Assembly: GCF_017813395.1 (NCBI RefSeq)
Contig: NZ_JAGIZB010000017.1
Span: 44,252 to 108,251 of the forward strand
From: Pararoseomonas baculiformis
GTDB taxonomy: Bacteria > Pseudomonadota > Alphaproteobacteria > Acetobacterales > Acetobacteraceae
Reading direction: 5' to 3'
DNA: 64,000 bases
The first letter of the stretch is position 1, and each line of letters starts with the position of its first letter. Below, piece after piece: positions 1-8,631 of this stretch. The position numbers and the translations under genes were made by a program. The notes under the pieces are model-generated. The model searched no databases and was not told the origin of the DNA. It saw only the letters and a program-made list of their open reading frames with translations.

Positions 1-837
1 GGCCCCGCCGGGGGTTCCCGCATCCAGGCCCAATCGCCCGAGGGCAAGCCGCCCCCGCTCTACGACATGCCGGATCCCGCCCCGCGCCGCCCCGGCCCGC
101 CCTCGCGGCCCGGCACGGTGCCGGAGGCCCGCCCCCAGCCCGCGCCGCCCGGCCCCGCCGGCAAGCCCCCGCCGCTGGACCCGGATCAGGCACCCGCCCC
201 GCGCCAGCGCGAGGTGTCCTCCGGAACCGGCTTCATCATCGGGGACCGCCAGGCCCTCACCAACGACCATGTCGTGCGCGGCTGCCGTGCCGTGCGCGCC
301 CGCACGGCGGAGGGCCGGGAGGTCACCGCGACGATTCGCACCCGCGACAGCCGCCGGGACCTCGCCATCCTCGACCTGCGCGAGGCGGCCGGCCCCGCCC
401 TCGCCTTCCGGGCCGAACCCGCGATCCGGCGTGGCGATTCGGTCGTGACCTATGGCTTCCCGCTGGCAGGAATGCTCGCCTCGGGCCCCACCCTCACCAC
501 CGGGGATATCTCGGCGCTCGCCGGACTCGCGGACAACCGTGCGCACTACCAGATCAGCGCGCCCGTCCAGCCCGGCAATTCCGGCGGCCCGCTGCTGGAC
601 CTCTCGGGCCATGTGGTCGGGATCATCACCAGCAAGCTGAACGCCCAGCGCGTTGCCCAGCGCACCGGCGACATCCCGCAGAACGTCAATTTCGCTGTGA
701 AGGCCGAGGAGGCCCTCGCCTTCCTGCGGGAGAACGGTATCCGCGCCCAGACCGCCCCCAGCACCGCCGGCCGCAGCGCGGCGGAGGTGGGGGAGGCGGT
801 GCACCCCTCGGTGCTCTTCCTGCGCTGCCTCGGCTGA
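1..837 (+). CDS. Trypsin-like serine protease (DegP/S1C type), 5' end missing
   Basis: The frame is open to the first base of the window, so the start lies upstream; 278 residues are visible. A Pro-rich linker fills visible residues 1-70 and a chymotrypsin-fold protease domain follows. The triad is readable: His in TNDHVVRG (visible residue 90), Asp in RRDLAILDL (about 120) and Ser in GNSGGPLL (194). No PDZ domain follows the protease domain, unlike full DegP proteins. The Pro-rich part suggests an exported protein with a domain upstream of the linker, perhaps peptidoglycan-binding as in related proteins, but that part is not visible. The substrate is unknown. It converges with the lipoprotein gene that follows. 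Confidence 0.85.
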   Translation, partial: GPAGGSRIQAQSPEGKPPPLYDMPDPAPRRPGPPSRPGTVPEARPQPAPPGPAGKPPPLDPDQAPAPRQREVSSGTGFIIGDRQALTNDHVVRGCRAVRARTAEGREVTATIRTRDSRRDLAILDLREAAGPALAFRAEPAIRRGDSVVTYGFPLAGMLASGPTLTTGDISALAGLADNRAHYQISAPVQPGNSGGPLLDLSGHVVGIITSKLNAQRVAQRTGDIPQNVNFAVKAEEALAFLRENGIRAQTAPSTAGRSAAEVGEAVHPSVLFLRCLG

Positions 838-880
838 GGCGGCGGAGCGGGGCCGGGCAGCCCCGCCCCGCCCGGGGCCT

Positions 881-1486
881 CTAGCCGCGCCGCGCGGCCC
901 CGGCGATCGCGGCCGTGAACTCCCGCGCATTTGCCACCGGCTCGCCGCGGCTCGGCATCGTCACCTGCACGCGCATGAAGCGCCCGCCGGCCACGCCCAC
1001 GCAGACCTGCCGCTCCACGCGGTTCCGTCCGAAGGTTCCCTCCAGCGCCGCGCAGGAGAAGTCCCCCCCGGCCACAGGCAGGGGCGAGCGGGAGACAACG
1101 GAAAGCTGCCGCCCCGTCCGGTCCGCCGGCAGGGCCGTCGCCTCGGAGACGGCGCGCTCCACCTCCGCCGGCAGGTCCGCCGCCGTGACCCTCGGCCGTC
1201 CGAGGTCGTAGAGGAACACGAAGGCCACCGCCACGCGCCGGGGCGTGGTGTATTCCACCACCTTGCCCGCCGCGGCATCATTCGGCGCCACATCTTGCAC
1301 CTGGCCCCGCTCGAACCCCGCGGCCTGGGCCGGCAGCCGGGCCAGCACGGCCTCCACCGGCGGCCTCTCGCGCGGGCCCTCCGCGTCCTCGGTGGTCGTG
1401 GGCGCGCAGCCTGCAAGCAGCCCGCCCGCCAGCGCCAGCGGCACCGCCAGGGCCCTGAACCGGGCGGCGCCGGCCGGCGCCGCCAC
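881..1486 (-). CDS. Putative lipoprotein of unknown function
   Basis: About 201 residues with a type II signal peptide: a hydrophobic stretch ending in the lipobox LLAGC, then a Thr-rich linker, so the protein is probably anchored in the outer membrane facing the periplasm. The rest is a mixed alpha/beta domain with two later cysteines (in FSCAALEG and RQVCVGV) that could form a disulfide. I do not recognise the family. I chose a GTG start because it gives a normal-length signal peptide and has a gggaacgagg purine run upstream. An ATG at 1531 would add 15 residues and overlap the upstream TerC gene by 17 nt. Confidence 0.7.
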   Translation of the reverse strand: MAAPAGAARFRALAVPLALAGGLLAGCAPTTTEDAEGPRERPPVEAVLARLPAQAAGFERGQVQDVAPNDAAAGKVVEYTTPRRVAVAFVFLYDLGRPRVTAADLPAEVERAVSEATALPADRTGRQLSVVSRSPLPVAGGDFSCAALEGTFGRNRVERQVCVGVAGGRFMRVQVTMPSRGEPVANAREFTAAIAGAARRG

Positions 1487-1514
1487 CCTCGTTCCCAGCC
1501 TCAAGCGGCCGCCC

Positions 1515-2153
1515 TCAATGGGCCGCGGCATGGGGTGCCGGCAGCGGCAGCCCCATGTTCAAGGTCGCATTGGCCATGACCAGACCCTCCCAAAGCAGTT
1601 CAACGCCGATATAGGCGATCAGCGCGACGCCGAGATAGGCGATCCACTTGTAGCGATCCAGAATGCGGGCGAGCAGGCCGCCCAGAAGGCCCATCATCAC
1701 GATGGAGATGGCCAGGCCGACGATCAGCAGCGTGATGTTGCTGCGCGCCACCGCCGCCACCGCGAGCACATTGTCCAGCGACATGGACACATCCGCCACG
1801 ATGATCTGCCACAGCGCCGCCATCAGCGTCTTGTCGTGATGGGCGCCGCCCTCGCCCGCCTCATCGTGCTGGGCCTTCCGCAGCTCCACCAGGAAGTTGA
1901 TGGCGATGTAGAGCAGCGCCAGCCCGCCCACGATGTCGATCCACCACAGCGCCAGCAGTTGCTGCGCGATGAGGGAGAAGACGATGCGCAGCACCGCCGC
2001 CGCGCCGATACCGAACAGCACGGCCTTGTTGCGCTGGCTCTCGGGCAGGCCCGCCGCCGCGAGGCCGATCACCACCGCGTTATCGCCCGAGAGAATGATG
2101 TTCAGCCACATGATCTCAAGCAGCTGCGGCAGCGCGCCGGTGATGGATTCCAT
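1515..2153 (-). CDS. TerC family integral membrane protein (second copy)
   Basis: A 212-residue polytopic membrane protein of the TerC/Alx/YjbE type. Both family hallmarks are present: SGDNAVVIG in the first membrane segment (D24, N25) and ADVSMSLDNVLAV in the middle. These acidic and Asn pairs are thought to bind metal. About seven hydrophobic segments are interrupted by a short His/Glu-rich cytoplasmic loop (GEGGAHHDKT). Members are linked to manganese export or to metal loading of exported proteins; the substrate here cannot be read from sequence. It lies downstream of another terC-like gene on the same strand, with a terminator between them, so it probably has its own promoter. Confidence 0.9.
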   Translation of the reverse strand: MESITGALPQLLEIMWLNIILSGDNAVVIGLAAAGLPESQRNKAVLFGIGAAAVLRIVFSLIAQQLLALWWIDIVGGLALLYIAINFLVELRKAQHDEAGEGGAHHDKTLMAALWQIIVADVSMSLDNVLAVAAVARSNITLLIVGLAISIVMMGLLGGLLARILDRYKWIAYLGVALIAYIGVELLWEGLVMANATLNMGLPLPAPHAAAH

Positions 2154-2283
2154 GAAACTCTCCGGTCAGGCCGCGGCGACCTGGGCGCCGCGGCCCGGTT
2201 CTGGGGAAGAAATGGCGCTTCCGGGGCCATGAACCGGCCCCGCGCCTGCGCCGGACCCTAGACGCCGACCCCTGGAATCAAAA

Positions 2284-2309
2284 GCGCCGCCCGGTCCCCC
2301 GGGCGGCGC
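2284..2309 (-). terminator. Rho-independent terminator between the two terC-like genes
   Basis: A perfect 11-bp GC stem (gcgccgcccgg with its complement) and a 4-nt loop. On the minus strand it is followed by a run of four T. It lies 58 bases past the stop of the upstream terC-like gene and separates the two transcriptionally. Confidence 0.75.
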
Positions 2310-2366
2310 CAAACCTCTTTTATGACAGAGCCTTAACCGCCCCGTCACCTCATCCGGAAACGGCGC

Positions 2367-3020
2367 TCAGTGCGCCGCGGGACGCTCGAAAGGCGTGCCC
2401 GTCCACCAGGCACCCACCTCGGTCGAACCCGTCCAGATCATCTCGACCGCCACATACAGGATGACCAGCAGGCCCACCCAGGCGATCCAGCGGTGCTTCT
2501 CCAGCAGCCTCGCGATGAAGGTCGCGGCCAGGCCCATCAGCACCACGGAGATGGCCAGGCCGATGACCAGCACATCCAGGTGGTCCTTCGCCGCGCCGGC
2601 CACCGCCAGCACGTTGTCGAGCGACATGGAGACGTCCGCCACCAGGATCTGGATGATCGCCTGGGTCAGTGTCTTGCGCGGCGCGCCCGTGTCGGTGCCC
2701 TCGACATTGCCGGAAACGACCTCGGCGCCATGCGCCTGCTCATGCGGCTGGCGCAGTTCGCGATACATCTTCCAGCAGACCCAGAGCAGCAGCAGGCCGC
2801 CGAACAGCGTCAGGCCGATGATCGCGAGCAGCTGCGTCGTGATCGCGGCGAAGCCGATGCGCATCAGCGTGGCGGCGACGATACCCCAGAAGATCGCCTT
2901 GCGCCGCTGGTCCGGCGGCAACCCGGCCGCGGCCATGCCGACCACGATGGCATTGTCGCCCGCCAGCACCAGGTCGATCAGAAGAACCTGGCCAAGGGCG
3001 ATGAACCAATCCGCTCCCAT
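2367..3020 (-). CDS. TerC family integral membrane protein (first copy)
   Basis: A 217-residue membrane protein paralogous to the neighbour at 1515-2153. It has LAGDNAIVVG (D22, N23) in the first membrane segment and ADVSMSLDNVLAVAG in the middle, plus a charged cytoplasmic loop with EQAHGAEV. The start is the ATG before GADWFIALGQ, preceded by a strong ggggagg ribosome site about 8 nt upstream; the open frame continues further upstream but without family similarity. The presumed role is manganese or other metal handling at the inner membrane. I checked the leader for the manganese riboswitch often found before terC genes and saw no clear match. It is transcribed divergently from purB. Confidence 0.9.
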   Translation of the reverse strand: MGADWFIALGQVLLIDLVLAGDNAIVVGMAAAGLPPDQRRKAIFWGIVAATLMRIGFAAITTQLLAIIGLTLFGGLLLLWVCWKMYRELRQPHEQAHGAEVVSGNVEGTDTGAPRKTLTQAIIQILVADVSMSLDNVLAVAGAAKDHLDVLVIGLAISVVLMGLAATFIARLLEKHRWIAWVGLLVILYVAVEMIWTGSTEVGAWWTGTPFERPAAH

Positions 3021-3225
3021 CGGCGATCTGCCTCCCCTTCCGGCCGCCAATGGTCGGGCGCCCGAACTTGAATGAACACGCCTCTCCCTTGACGGAAGGG
3101 CGCTTACCGCGCCGTCGCGGCCCCTGGCGCATAAACAATCGGCAATGGTCGAGCAACCATTCACGACGCCCCTTGTCCGGAATTCCGGATTTCCGGGCCG
3201 CGGCCTTTCGGAAATCTGAACGCGG

Positions 3226-3254
3226 TTGACGCGGCGGCGCCCCCCGGATACCGC
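3226..3254 (+). promoter_or_regulatory. Candidate sigma70-type promoter of purB
   Basis: ttgacg, a 17-nt spacer, then taccgc, ending about 46 nt before the purB ATG. The -35 is good and the -10 is weak. Upstream (3176-3216) lie a perfect 14-bp palindrome around gaattc and an 8-bp inverted repeat, which could be a control site in this divergent gap. Confidence 0.35.
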
Positions 3255-3300
3255 CGCCACGCCGCCCCGAACGCTCCTCCAGCCACACCGGAACGCCCCG

Positions 3301-4659
3301 ATGGTCCCGCGCTACACCCGCCCCCAGATGGCCGCGATCTGGTCCCCCGAGGCCCGCTTCCGCATCTGGTTCGAGATCGAGGCCCTGGCCGCCGAGGCGA
3401 TGGCGGAGCTGGGCACCATTCCCCGCGAATCCGCCGAGGCCATCCGGCGCGAGGGCGACCGCCGCATCGCCGCGATCTCGGAGGCGGACCTGGACCGCAT
3501 CGACGAGATCGAGCGCGTCACCCGCCACGACGTGATTGCCTTCCTCACCTGGCTCGGCGAGACCCGCCCCGATGGCAGCGGCATGGGCGAGCACGCCCGC
3601 TTCATGCACCAGGGCATGACCAGTTCCGACGTGCTGGACACCGCCCTCAACCTCCAGATGGTCAAGGCGGCCGACCTGCTGATCGAGGATCTGGACGCGC
3701 TGCTGAAGGCCCTCCGCAACCGCGCCGAGGAGCACGCCCTCACCCCCACCATCGGCCGCTCCCACGGCATCCATGCCGAGCCCACCACCTTCGGCATCAA
3801 GCTGGCCGGTCACTGGGCCGAATTCGCCCGCTGCCGCGCCCGCATGGTCGCCGCGCGGGAGGAGGTGGCCACCTGCGCCATTTCCGGCCCCGTCGGCACC
3901 TTCGCCAGCGTGGACCCGCGCGTGGAGGCCTTCGTGGCCAGCCGCCTCGGCCTGCGCCCGGAACCCGTGTCCACGCAGGTGATCCCGCGGGACCGCCACG
4001 CGGCCTATTTCTGCGCCCTCGCCGTCACGGCCAGCGCGATCGAGCGCCTGGCCACCGAGGTCCGCCATCTCCAGCGCTCCGAGGTGCGGGAGGCCGAGGA
4101 ATACTTCCACCCGGGCCAGAAGGGCTCCTCGGCGATGCCCCACAAGCGCAACCCGGTGCTGTCCGAGAACCTCACCGGCCTGGCCCGCCTGGTCCGCGGC
4201 TATGCCATGCCCGCCCTGGAGAACGTCGCCCTCTGGCATGAGCGCGACATCAGCCACAGCAGCGTCGAGCGCGTGATCGGCCCGGACGCGACCATCGCCC
4301 TCGACTTCGCGCTGATGCGCGCCGCCGGCATGATGGAAAAGCTGACCGTCTATCCCGAGCGCATGAAGGCGAACCTCGAAAGCCTCGGCGGCGTGGTGCA
4401 TTCCCAGAAGGTGCTCCTCGCCCTCACCCAGGCCGGGATGAGCCGCGAGGAGGCCTATGCCACGGTCCAGCGCAACGCCATGGCAACCTGGGAGAACCTG
4501 GGCCAGCCCGGCGGCCGCAGCTTCCGCGACAACCTCCTGGCCGATCCGAAGGTCACCGCCCTGATCAGGCCGGAGGAGCTGGACGGTGTCATGGACCCGC
4601 AGCGGGACTTCACCCATGTCCGGGACACCCTCGCCCGGGTCTTCGCCCAGCCTGCCTGA
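3301..4659 (+). CDS. purB: Adenylosuccinate lyase
   Basis: 452 residues, the usual size for bacterial PurB. The enzyme catalyses two beta-eliminations releasing fumarate: SAICAR to AICAR in de novo purine synthesis, and adenylosuccinate to AMP. The fumarase/aspartase superfamily signature GSSAMPHKRNP is at about residues 275-285 and carries the catalytic serine loop. The general acid His is in RSHGIHAEPTTFG (about 155). HQGMTSSDVLDTA and HERDISHSSVER are also conserved. The chosen ATG begins with MVPRYTRPQM, typical of the family; a longer open frame upstream lacks similarity. Its product step links to purC 4 kb downstream. Confidence 0.97.
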   Translation: MVPRYTRPQMAAIWSPEARFRIWFEIEALAAEAMAELGTIPRESAEAIRREGDRRIAAISEADLDRIDEIERVTRHDVIAFLTWLGETRPDGSGMGEHARFMHQGMTSSDVLDTALNLQMVKAADLLIEDLDALLKALRNRAEEHALTPTIGRSHGIHAEPTTFGIKLAGHWAEFARCRARMVAAREEVATCAISGPVGTFASVDPRVEAFVASRLGLRPEPVSTQVIPRDRHAAYFCALAVTASAIERLATEVRHLQRSEVREAEEYFHPGQKGSSAMPHKRNPVLSENLTGLARLVRGYAMPALENVALWHERDISHSSVERVIGPDATIALDFALMRAAGMMEKLTVYPERMKANLESLGGVVHSQKVLLALTQAGMSREEAYATVQRNAMATWENLGQPGGRSFRDNLLADPKVTALIRPEELDGVMDPQRDFTHVRDTLARVFAQPA

Positions 4660-4802
4660 CCGCCGGCAGCCGGGGGATCCGCTCGCCGAGGCGTGATCCC
4701 TCCCGCCGCAATGGGGCGGCCCCTGCCTCCGTTACGCCGTGATGGATGCCCAGGAATCGGGCGTTCCGATCCCGTCCCCCGGGCACACGGAGGAGCCTTG
4801 AG

Positions 4803-5135
4803 ATGATCCCGCCCCTGACCAGGCCAGCCCTTGCTCTGGCGGCGCTGGCAGGCGCCCTGGCCGCGGCCCCACGCCCGGCCGAGGCCGCCCCCGGCCCTGG
4901 CGCGCTGCCCAGCCAGGCAGCCCAGGCCTTGCAGCCGGTCCAGTACTATTACTGCCCACCCGGCTATCACTTCAGCCGCCGATGGGGTGGCTGCCGCCCG
5001 AACCGGCCGCCTGAATATTACGCGCCGCCGCCGACCTACTATGCGCCGCCACCCGCCTATTACGCTCCGCCACCGCCGCGGTACTACGTGCCGCCCCCGC
5101 CTCCGCCAGGGCCGCGCTACTACTACCGGTACTAG
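4803..5135 (+). CDS. Small secreted Tyr/Pro-rich protein
   Basis: 110 residues. A Sec signal peptide (LALAALAGALAAAPRPAEA) is followed by a short segment with QYYYCPPGYHF and then a tail built from repeated YYAPPP units ending in YYYRY. Tyr and Pro make up most of the second half. The start ATG has a good ggagg site 9 nt upstream. Similar small proteins with a PPGYHF-type motif are common in alphaproteobacteria, usually as uncharacterised exported proteins. A surface or cell-envelope role, possibly through Tyr cross-linking, is only a guess. It follows purB by about 140 bases and is probably a separate transcript. Confidence 0.75.
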   Translation: MIPPLTRPALALAALAGALAAAPRPAEAAPGPGALPSQAAQALQPVQYYYCPPGYHFSRRWGGCRPNRPPEYYAPPPTYYAPPPAYYAPPPPRYYVPPPPPPGPRYYYRY

Positions 5136-5419
5136 CCAGCCGCAGGACCATGGTGGACATGCCGGTCCGGACAGCAGGGCTCGGCCACCTGATGGGCGCG
5201 AGCGCCCGGTTTTCAGCGCCCCGCTTGTTGCGGGCGCAGGTGGGGAAGGACTGCTCCGCAAGCACCCTGAATATCCGCTGGAAGCGACCGATACGGCCCT
5301 TGCCGTCCCTGCGCAAGGACGGCTTGGCGGCTCCTATCGGCGAAGAGCCACGGCATCCCCGCCCACCCCCGGGCGTTGACGGGGAAATGGGCCTGATTCC
5401 CGGCCCAGGGAGATCCCAG

Positions 5420-5626
5420 ATGAGCGCCAAGGACAACAAGCCCAGCCCAGTCCCGGAGCCCTCGGCTCAGGATCCCGCTCACACCGAAGGCGGCGCCCCT
5501 ACTGACGCGGCCCATCAGGCGGATGGGGATGGCACGCTCACCGGCTCGGTCCCGGCCGGTCTATCGGCCGATGAACTCCACAAGATCGCCGAGAGCGACA
5601 AGACCGGCGATACCGGCACGAGCTGA
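5420..5626 (+). CDS. Small acidic hypothetical protein
   Basis: 68 residues, hydrophilic, rich in Asp, Glu, Pro, Ala and Thr, with no signal peptide, membrane segment or Cys. It looks intrinsically disordered apart from a possible helix at SADELHKIAESDKT. Start ATG with agggaga about 5 nt upstream. The frame is open for 90 codons further upstream without recognisable content. I do not recognise a family. The 280 bases between this gene and the Tyr/Pro-rich gene hold nothing I can identify. Confidence 0.5.
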   Translation: MSAKDNKPSPVPEPSAQDPAHTEGGAPTDAAHQADGDGTLTGSVPAGLSADELHKIAESDKTGDTGTS

Positions 5627-5790
5627 CCAGCCCGGGCGTCAGCCCATCGCCAGCGCTGCCAGGGCGAAGGCGCCATGCGCCCGAGCGGCCATCCCGCACG
5701 CTCTCTCCTTCGCCCGCGCCTCCATGTGGGCCCCCGGAGGACAGGGGCCGGACCCTTGACCCCTGGGGGCTCGGCCTGGACACTCCGGCC

Positions 5791-6696
5791 GTGCCCTCCC
5801 CTCCGCCGCGCTTCCTGATCCTGGCCGCGCTGGCCGGCCTCCTTGCACTGGCCCTGCCACAACCCTCCCGAGCGCAATCGGCCGCTTCGGTCCCGCCCGG
5901 CGCAGCCGCGGCCTGCGACCCTTCGCCGGACCCGCTCGCGACCGCCACCTGCGCCGATCCCGCCGCGCGCCTCGCCGATCGCCGCCGTGCCCTGGCCCAT
6001 GAGGCCCTACGCCACCAGCTCCACCCGGCCCAGCGCGCCGGCCTGGAAGCCGATGCCCGCGCCTTCGGCACTTTCCTGCAAACGCATTGCCTGCCCCAGG
6101 GCCGGGCCGATCCCGCCTGCATCGCCAGGGCCCATGCCGCCAAGCGCGAGGATCTTCGCCGCTGGCTCCAGCCCCCGGCCACGGATGAGGCGGACCGCGA
6201 CCCGGTGGAAGCCGAGGCCCTTGCCGCCCGGCTCGCCGCGCGCGGCATCCCCCAGGCCCCGCCGGAAGCACAGCGGGATGCCATCGCCGCCCTGCAGCGG
6301 CAGGCTGGCTTGCCGCCCACGGGCTTCCTCGATTCCGCCACCGCCGCCCTGGCCGCGCCCGCGCCCCCACCCGCGCCGGCCGGCGCCCTTCCGCCCGATG
6401 CCGTATGGCTGCCGCGCTTTCCGGCGGCGCTCAACACGCGCTTCGCCCTCACTGGCTGCGACGGCCCCGCCATATCCTGGGCCGGCAACGCCCTGCGCAT
6501 CGGCGAAATCGCCGAGCCCGGCGAGAGCTACGAGATCTTCGCCGACCCGGAACGCTTCTACCTGCTTCCGCCCGCCGGTCCCGCCCGCATCCTTGAGGGC
6601 CTGGCCGACGGCACCCTCCGTCTCTCCGGCGCCATACCCCCGGCCCTTGCCCGACGGGGCGTCCGGCCCGGAACCATCCTGCGCCGCTGCGGCTGA
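5791..6696 (+). CDS. Exported protein with LprI-like and peptidoglycan-binding-like segments
   Basis: 301 residues from a GTG start. The signal peptide (FLILAALAGLLALALPQPSRAQS) is clear. Residues about 40-125 have the Cys/Leu/Arg spacing of the lysozyme-inhibitor LprI/DUF1311 fold: two Cys pairs, a helix with LADRRRALAHEALR, then CLPQGRADPAC. Around residues 165-190, ALQRQAGLPPTGFLDSATAAL resembles a peptidoglycan-binding-domain-1 repeat. A C-terminal beta-rich domain carries two Cys (LTGCDG and the final RRCG). A periplasmic envelope role is likely; the exact function is unknown. A convergent hairpin follows its stop. Confidence 0.65.
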   Translation: MPSPPPRFLILAALAGLLALALPQPSRAQSAASVPPGAAAACDPSPDPLATATCADPAARLADRRRALAHEALRHQLHPAQRAGLEADARAFGTFLQTHCLPQGRADPACIARAHAAKREDLRRWLQPPATDEADRDPVEAEALAARLAARGIPQAPPEAQRDAIAALQRQAGLPPTGFLDSATAALAAPAPPPAPAGALPPDAVWLPRFPAALNTRFALTGCDGPAISWAGNALRIGEIAEPGESYEIFADPERFYLLPPAGPARILEGLADGTLRLSGAIPPALARRGVRPGTILRRCG

Positions 6697-6721
6697 ACCG
6701 GGACCGGCTCCTCGAACGCAA

Positions 6722-6753
6722 GCGGGGCGGCTCCCCGGAAGGAACCGCCCCGC
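6722..6753. terminator. Bidirectional hairpin terminator
   Basis: A 13-bp stem with one mismatch (gcggggcggctcc against ggaaccgccccgc) and a 6-nt loop, between two convergent genes ending at 6696 and 6779. There is no strong T run. Confidence 0.5.
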
Positions 6754-6778
6754 CCTTACTGAAGCGCCTGGAGGCGGA

Positions 6779-7699
6779 TCAGATGTCCCGGCGCGTCGTG
6801 CCGGTCGTGTTCGTGCCCAGGTTCCGGTCCGCCGCACGCCCGGCAGCCGTGCCCGGCGGGTTCGCCGCCGTCCCGTCGGACTGGTGCGGATAGGCGCCGG
6901 ACACGTTGGTGCCCGCCGTCCGGTCAAAAGCGCGGCTCGCCTCGGTGCCCGGCGGGTTGCCCGGCGTGCCGTCCGCGCCCGTGCCGCTCTTGGGGTACAC
7001 GGTCGTGTCGGCCCGGCTGGTCTCATTCTCCGGATGCGCGCCGGAGATGTTGGTGCCCAGCGTCTTGTCCAGACCGCGGGACGCCATGGTGCCCGGCGGG
7101 TTGCCCGGCGAGCCATCAGGGGAATTCCCCATCATCCCGTCGTCATCCCGGCCGGTGTAGCCGTTCCAGCCGCTGCTCCGGTAATCGGCCTCGCGGGTGG
7201 TCGCATCCACCGGGTTGTAGCGCATCAGGATGCTCTCGACCTCGGCGGCGCGCATGTCGTCGGTGCGCACGGTCACCAGGCTGCCGCCGCGGCGCACGCC
7301 CTCGGAATAGACATGGGCGTCGCGCTCCTCCACGCCGGCGCCGGTCAGGCTGCCCAGCAGGCCGCCCGTGGCGGCGCCCACGCCGGCGCCGGTCAGGGCC
7401 GCGACCAGCCAGCCGGCCGCGACGACCGGGCCCAGGCCGGGGATCGCCAGCGCGCCGATGCCGGCGAGCACGCCCGCGCCGCCGCCCAGAACGGTGCCGA
7501 TCGTTGCGCCCGTCCCGGCACCCGTCGCGGTCTCGTCGTGGTCGTGGTGCGCCGTCTCACCCGTGGTCGTCCCGGCGGAGCCGTCGCGGGCCACGATGCT
7601 GATGTCGTCACGCATGAAGCCGGCCGCCTCCAGCGCGCTCACCGCGGCGCTGGCATCGGAGTAGTTGTCGTAGAGGCGGGCGATGGTTCGCGTAGCCAT
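6779..7699 (-). CDS. General-stress-type protein with glycine zipper and three NPPGT repeats
   Basis: 306 residues. Residues 1-45 (TIARLYDNYSDASAAVSALE, then MRDDISIVA) match the N-terminal fold of general stress protein 17M/YflT-like proteins. Residues 59-122 are a Gly/Ala-rich hydrophobic segment of glycine-zipper type that may insert in a membrane. Residues 125-170 are a second alpha/beta part with VRTDDMRAAEVESILMRYNP. The tail carries three degenerate 23-residue repeats starting at about 199, 247 and 279, each with NPPGT, then a Arg/Asp pair, then LGTN or AGTN. The ATG has aagga upstream. The family is associated with stress or desiccation; the function is not established. A PepSY-protein gene lies just upstream on the same strand. 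Confidence 0.75.
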   Translation of the reverse strand: MATRTIARLYDNYSDASAAVSALEAAGFMRDDISIVARDGSAGTTTGETAHHDHDETATGAGTGATIGTVLGGGAGVLAGIGALAIPGLGPVVAAGWLVAALTGAGVGAATGGLLGSLTGAGVEERDAHVYSEGVRRGGSLVTVRTDDMRAAEVESILMRYNPVDATTREADYRSSGWNGYTGRDDDGMMGNSPDGSPGNPPGTMASRGLDKTLGTNISGAHPENETSRADTTVYPKSGTGADGTPGNPPGTEASRAFDRTAGTNVSGAYPHQSDGTAANPPGTAAGRAADRNLGTNTTGTTRRDI

Positions 7700-7747
7700 G
7701 TGTCTGTTCCTTGTTCTGTGTTCTGTTCTTCGGCGTCGTTCCCCGGC

Positions 7748-8341
7748 TCAGCGCGCAGGGGCGTTCCCGACCACGACATTGCCCTGGAAGTCCAGGCCCA
7801 CCTCGGCGGTCTGGCCACCGCGCATCGCGCGGCCACGCCACACGCCGGACTCGTCCTTCCGCAGTTCCTGCACGCCGGTGAAGCCCGCCGCCTCGATCCG
7901 GCTGCGCGCCTGGCCCTCGGTGAAGGAGTTGGCGCCGGCCGCGGGCGCGTTCACCACGCGGGGGGCATCGCCGGGGTTGTTCTGCACGGCGGCGTTGTCG
8001 TTGCCGTCGGTGCGGTTCTGCGTGGTGCCGGAATTGCCCGTGGTGCCGGCGGCGGTGCTGCCGGTCGTTCCGCGGTCCGTGGTGATCCGGGTGTCTCCGG
8101 AGGTGCTGCCCATCGGCGCCATCTGCGTCGCCGTCCCCGCGCGTGACTGGGAGGCGGCCGGGCCCGAGGTGGTGCCCGGGGCGGCGGTCATGCCGGGGGG
8201 CTGGGTGGCGGGCGCCATCGTCGCGCTCGGGGCGCCGCCCGAGGTGCCCTGCGAACCGGGATTGGCGGTGTTGCCCTGCTGGGCCAGGGCCGGCGCGGCC
8301 AGGGTGGCGGCAAGGGCCAGTGCGGCAACGCTCGTGCGCAT
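7748..8341 (-). CDS. Secreted PepSY-like domain protein
   Basis: 197 residues: a Sec signal peptide ([14 protein letters not shown]), a long low-complexity linker of Gly, Thr, Ala, Asn and Ser (residues about 22-130), and a C-terminal PepSY-type fold. The fold shows [13 protein letters not shown], then a beta-strand with GVWRGRAM and [10 protein letters not shown]. PepSY domains are inhibitory or small-ligand modules in the periplasm. The gene lies 48 bases upstream of the stress-protein gene on the same strand and may share its transcript. gggaga precedes the ATG. Confidence 0.75.
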   Translation of the reverse strand: MRTSVAALALAATLAAPALAQQGNTANPGSQGTSGGAPSATMAPATQPPGMTAAPGTTSGPAASQSRAGTATQMAPMGSTSGDTRITTDRGTTGSTAAGTTGNSGTTQNRTDGNDNAAVQNNPGDAPRVVNAPAAGANSFTEGQARSRIEAAGFTGVQELRKDESGVWRGRAMRGGQTAEVGLDFQGNVVVGNAPAR

Positions 8342-8631
8342 CGGTGTTCTCCCAAAATGTTACAGCGGCGGTTTCGTCGCTGAAGGCGCAACGAACGGCG
8401 CCTTGCCATGGGTTAACGCCGCCCGGCGCAAGAGGGCGGCGTCGGTCACGCAGCCGTGAGGAACAAGGGCCGGACTGCCCTGCGCCGCACGGAACACCGG
8501 GCACAGGGCCGCCCTGCGCCGGGCGCGGTGGCCCTTCCCCGCCCCCCCTGCTATACGGCTCCCTCAATCGCCGCCGTGAACGGGGCCGGAAGGCCCCAGT
8601 TCCGGCGGCCGCACGAATTTCGGAACCCCCC

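Noticed and set aside
3021..3300. Manganese riboswitch (yybP-ykoY) before the terC-like gene
   Set aside because: The family often has one, but I could not find the conserved core motifs in the leader of either terC-like gene.
5136..5419. Extended gene upstream of the small acidic protein
   Set aside because: The frame is open but its translation has no motif, signal or codon pattern of a gene, and a good ATG with ribosome site lies at 5420.
6796..7105. Repeat array as CRISPR
   Set aside because: The repeats are degenerate at DNA level, keep the reading frame and encode NPPGT motifs; there are no uniform spacers.
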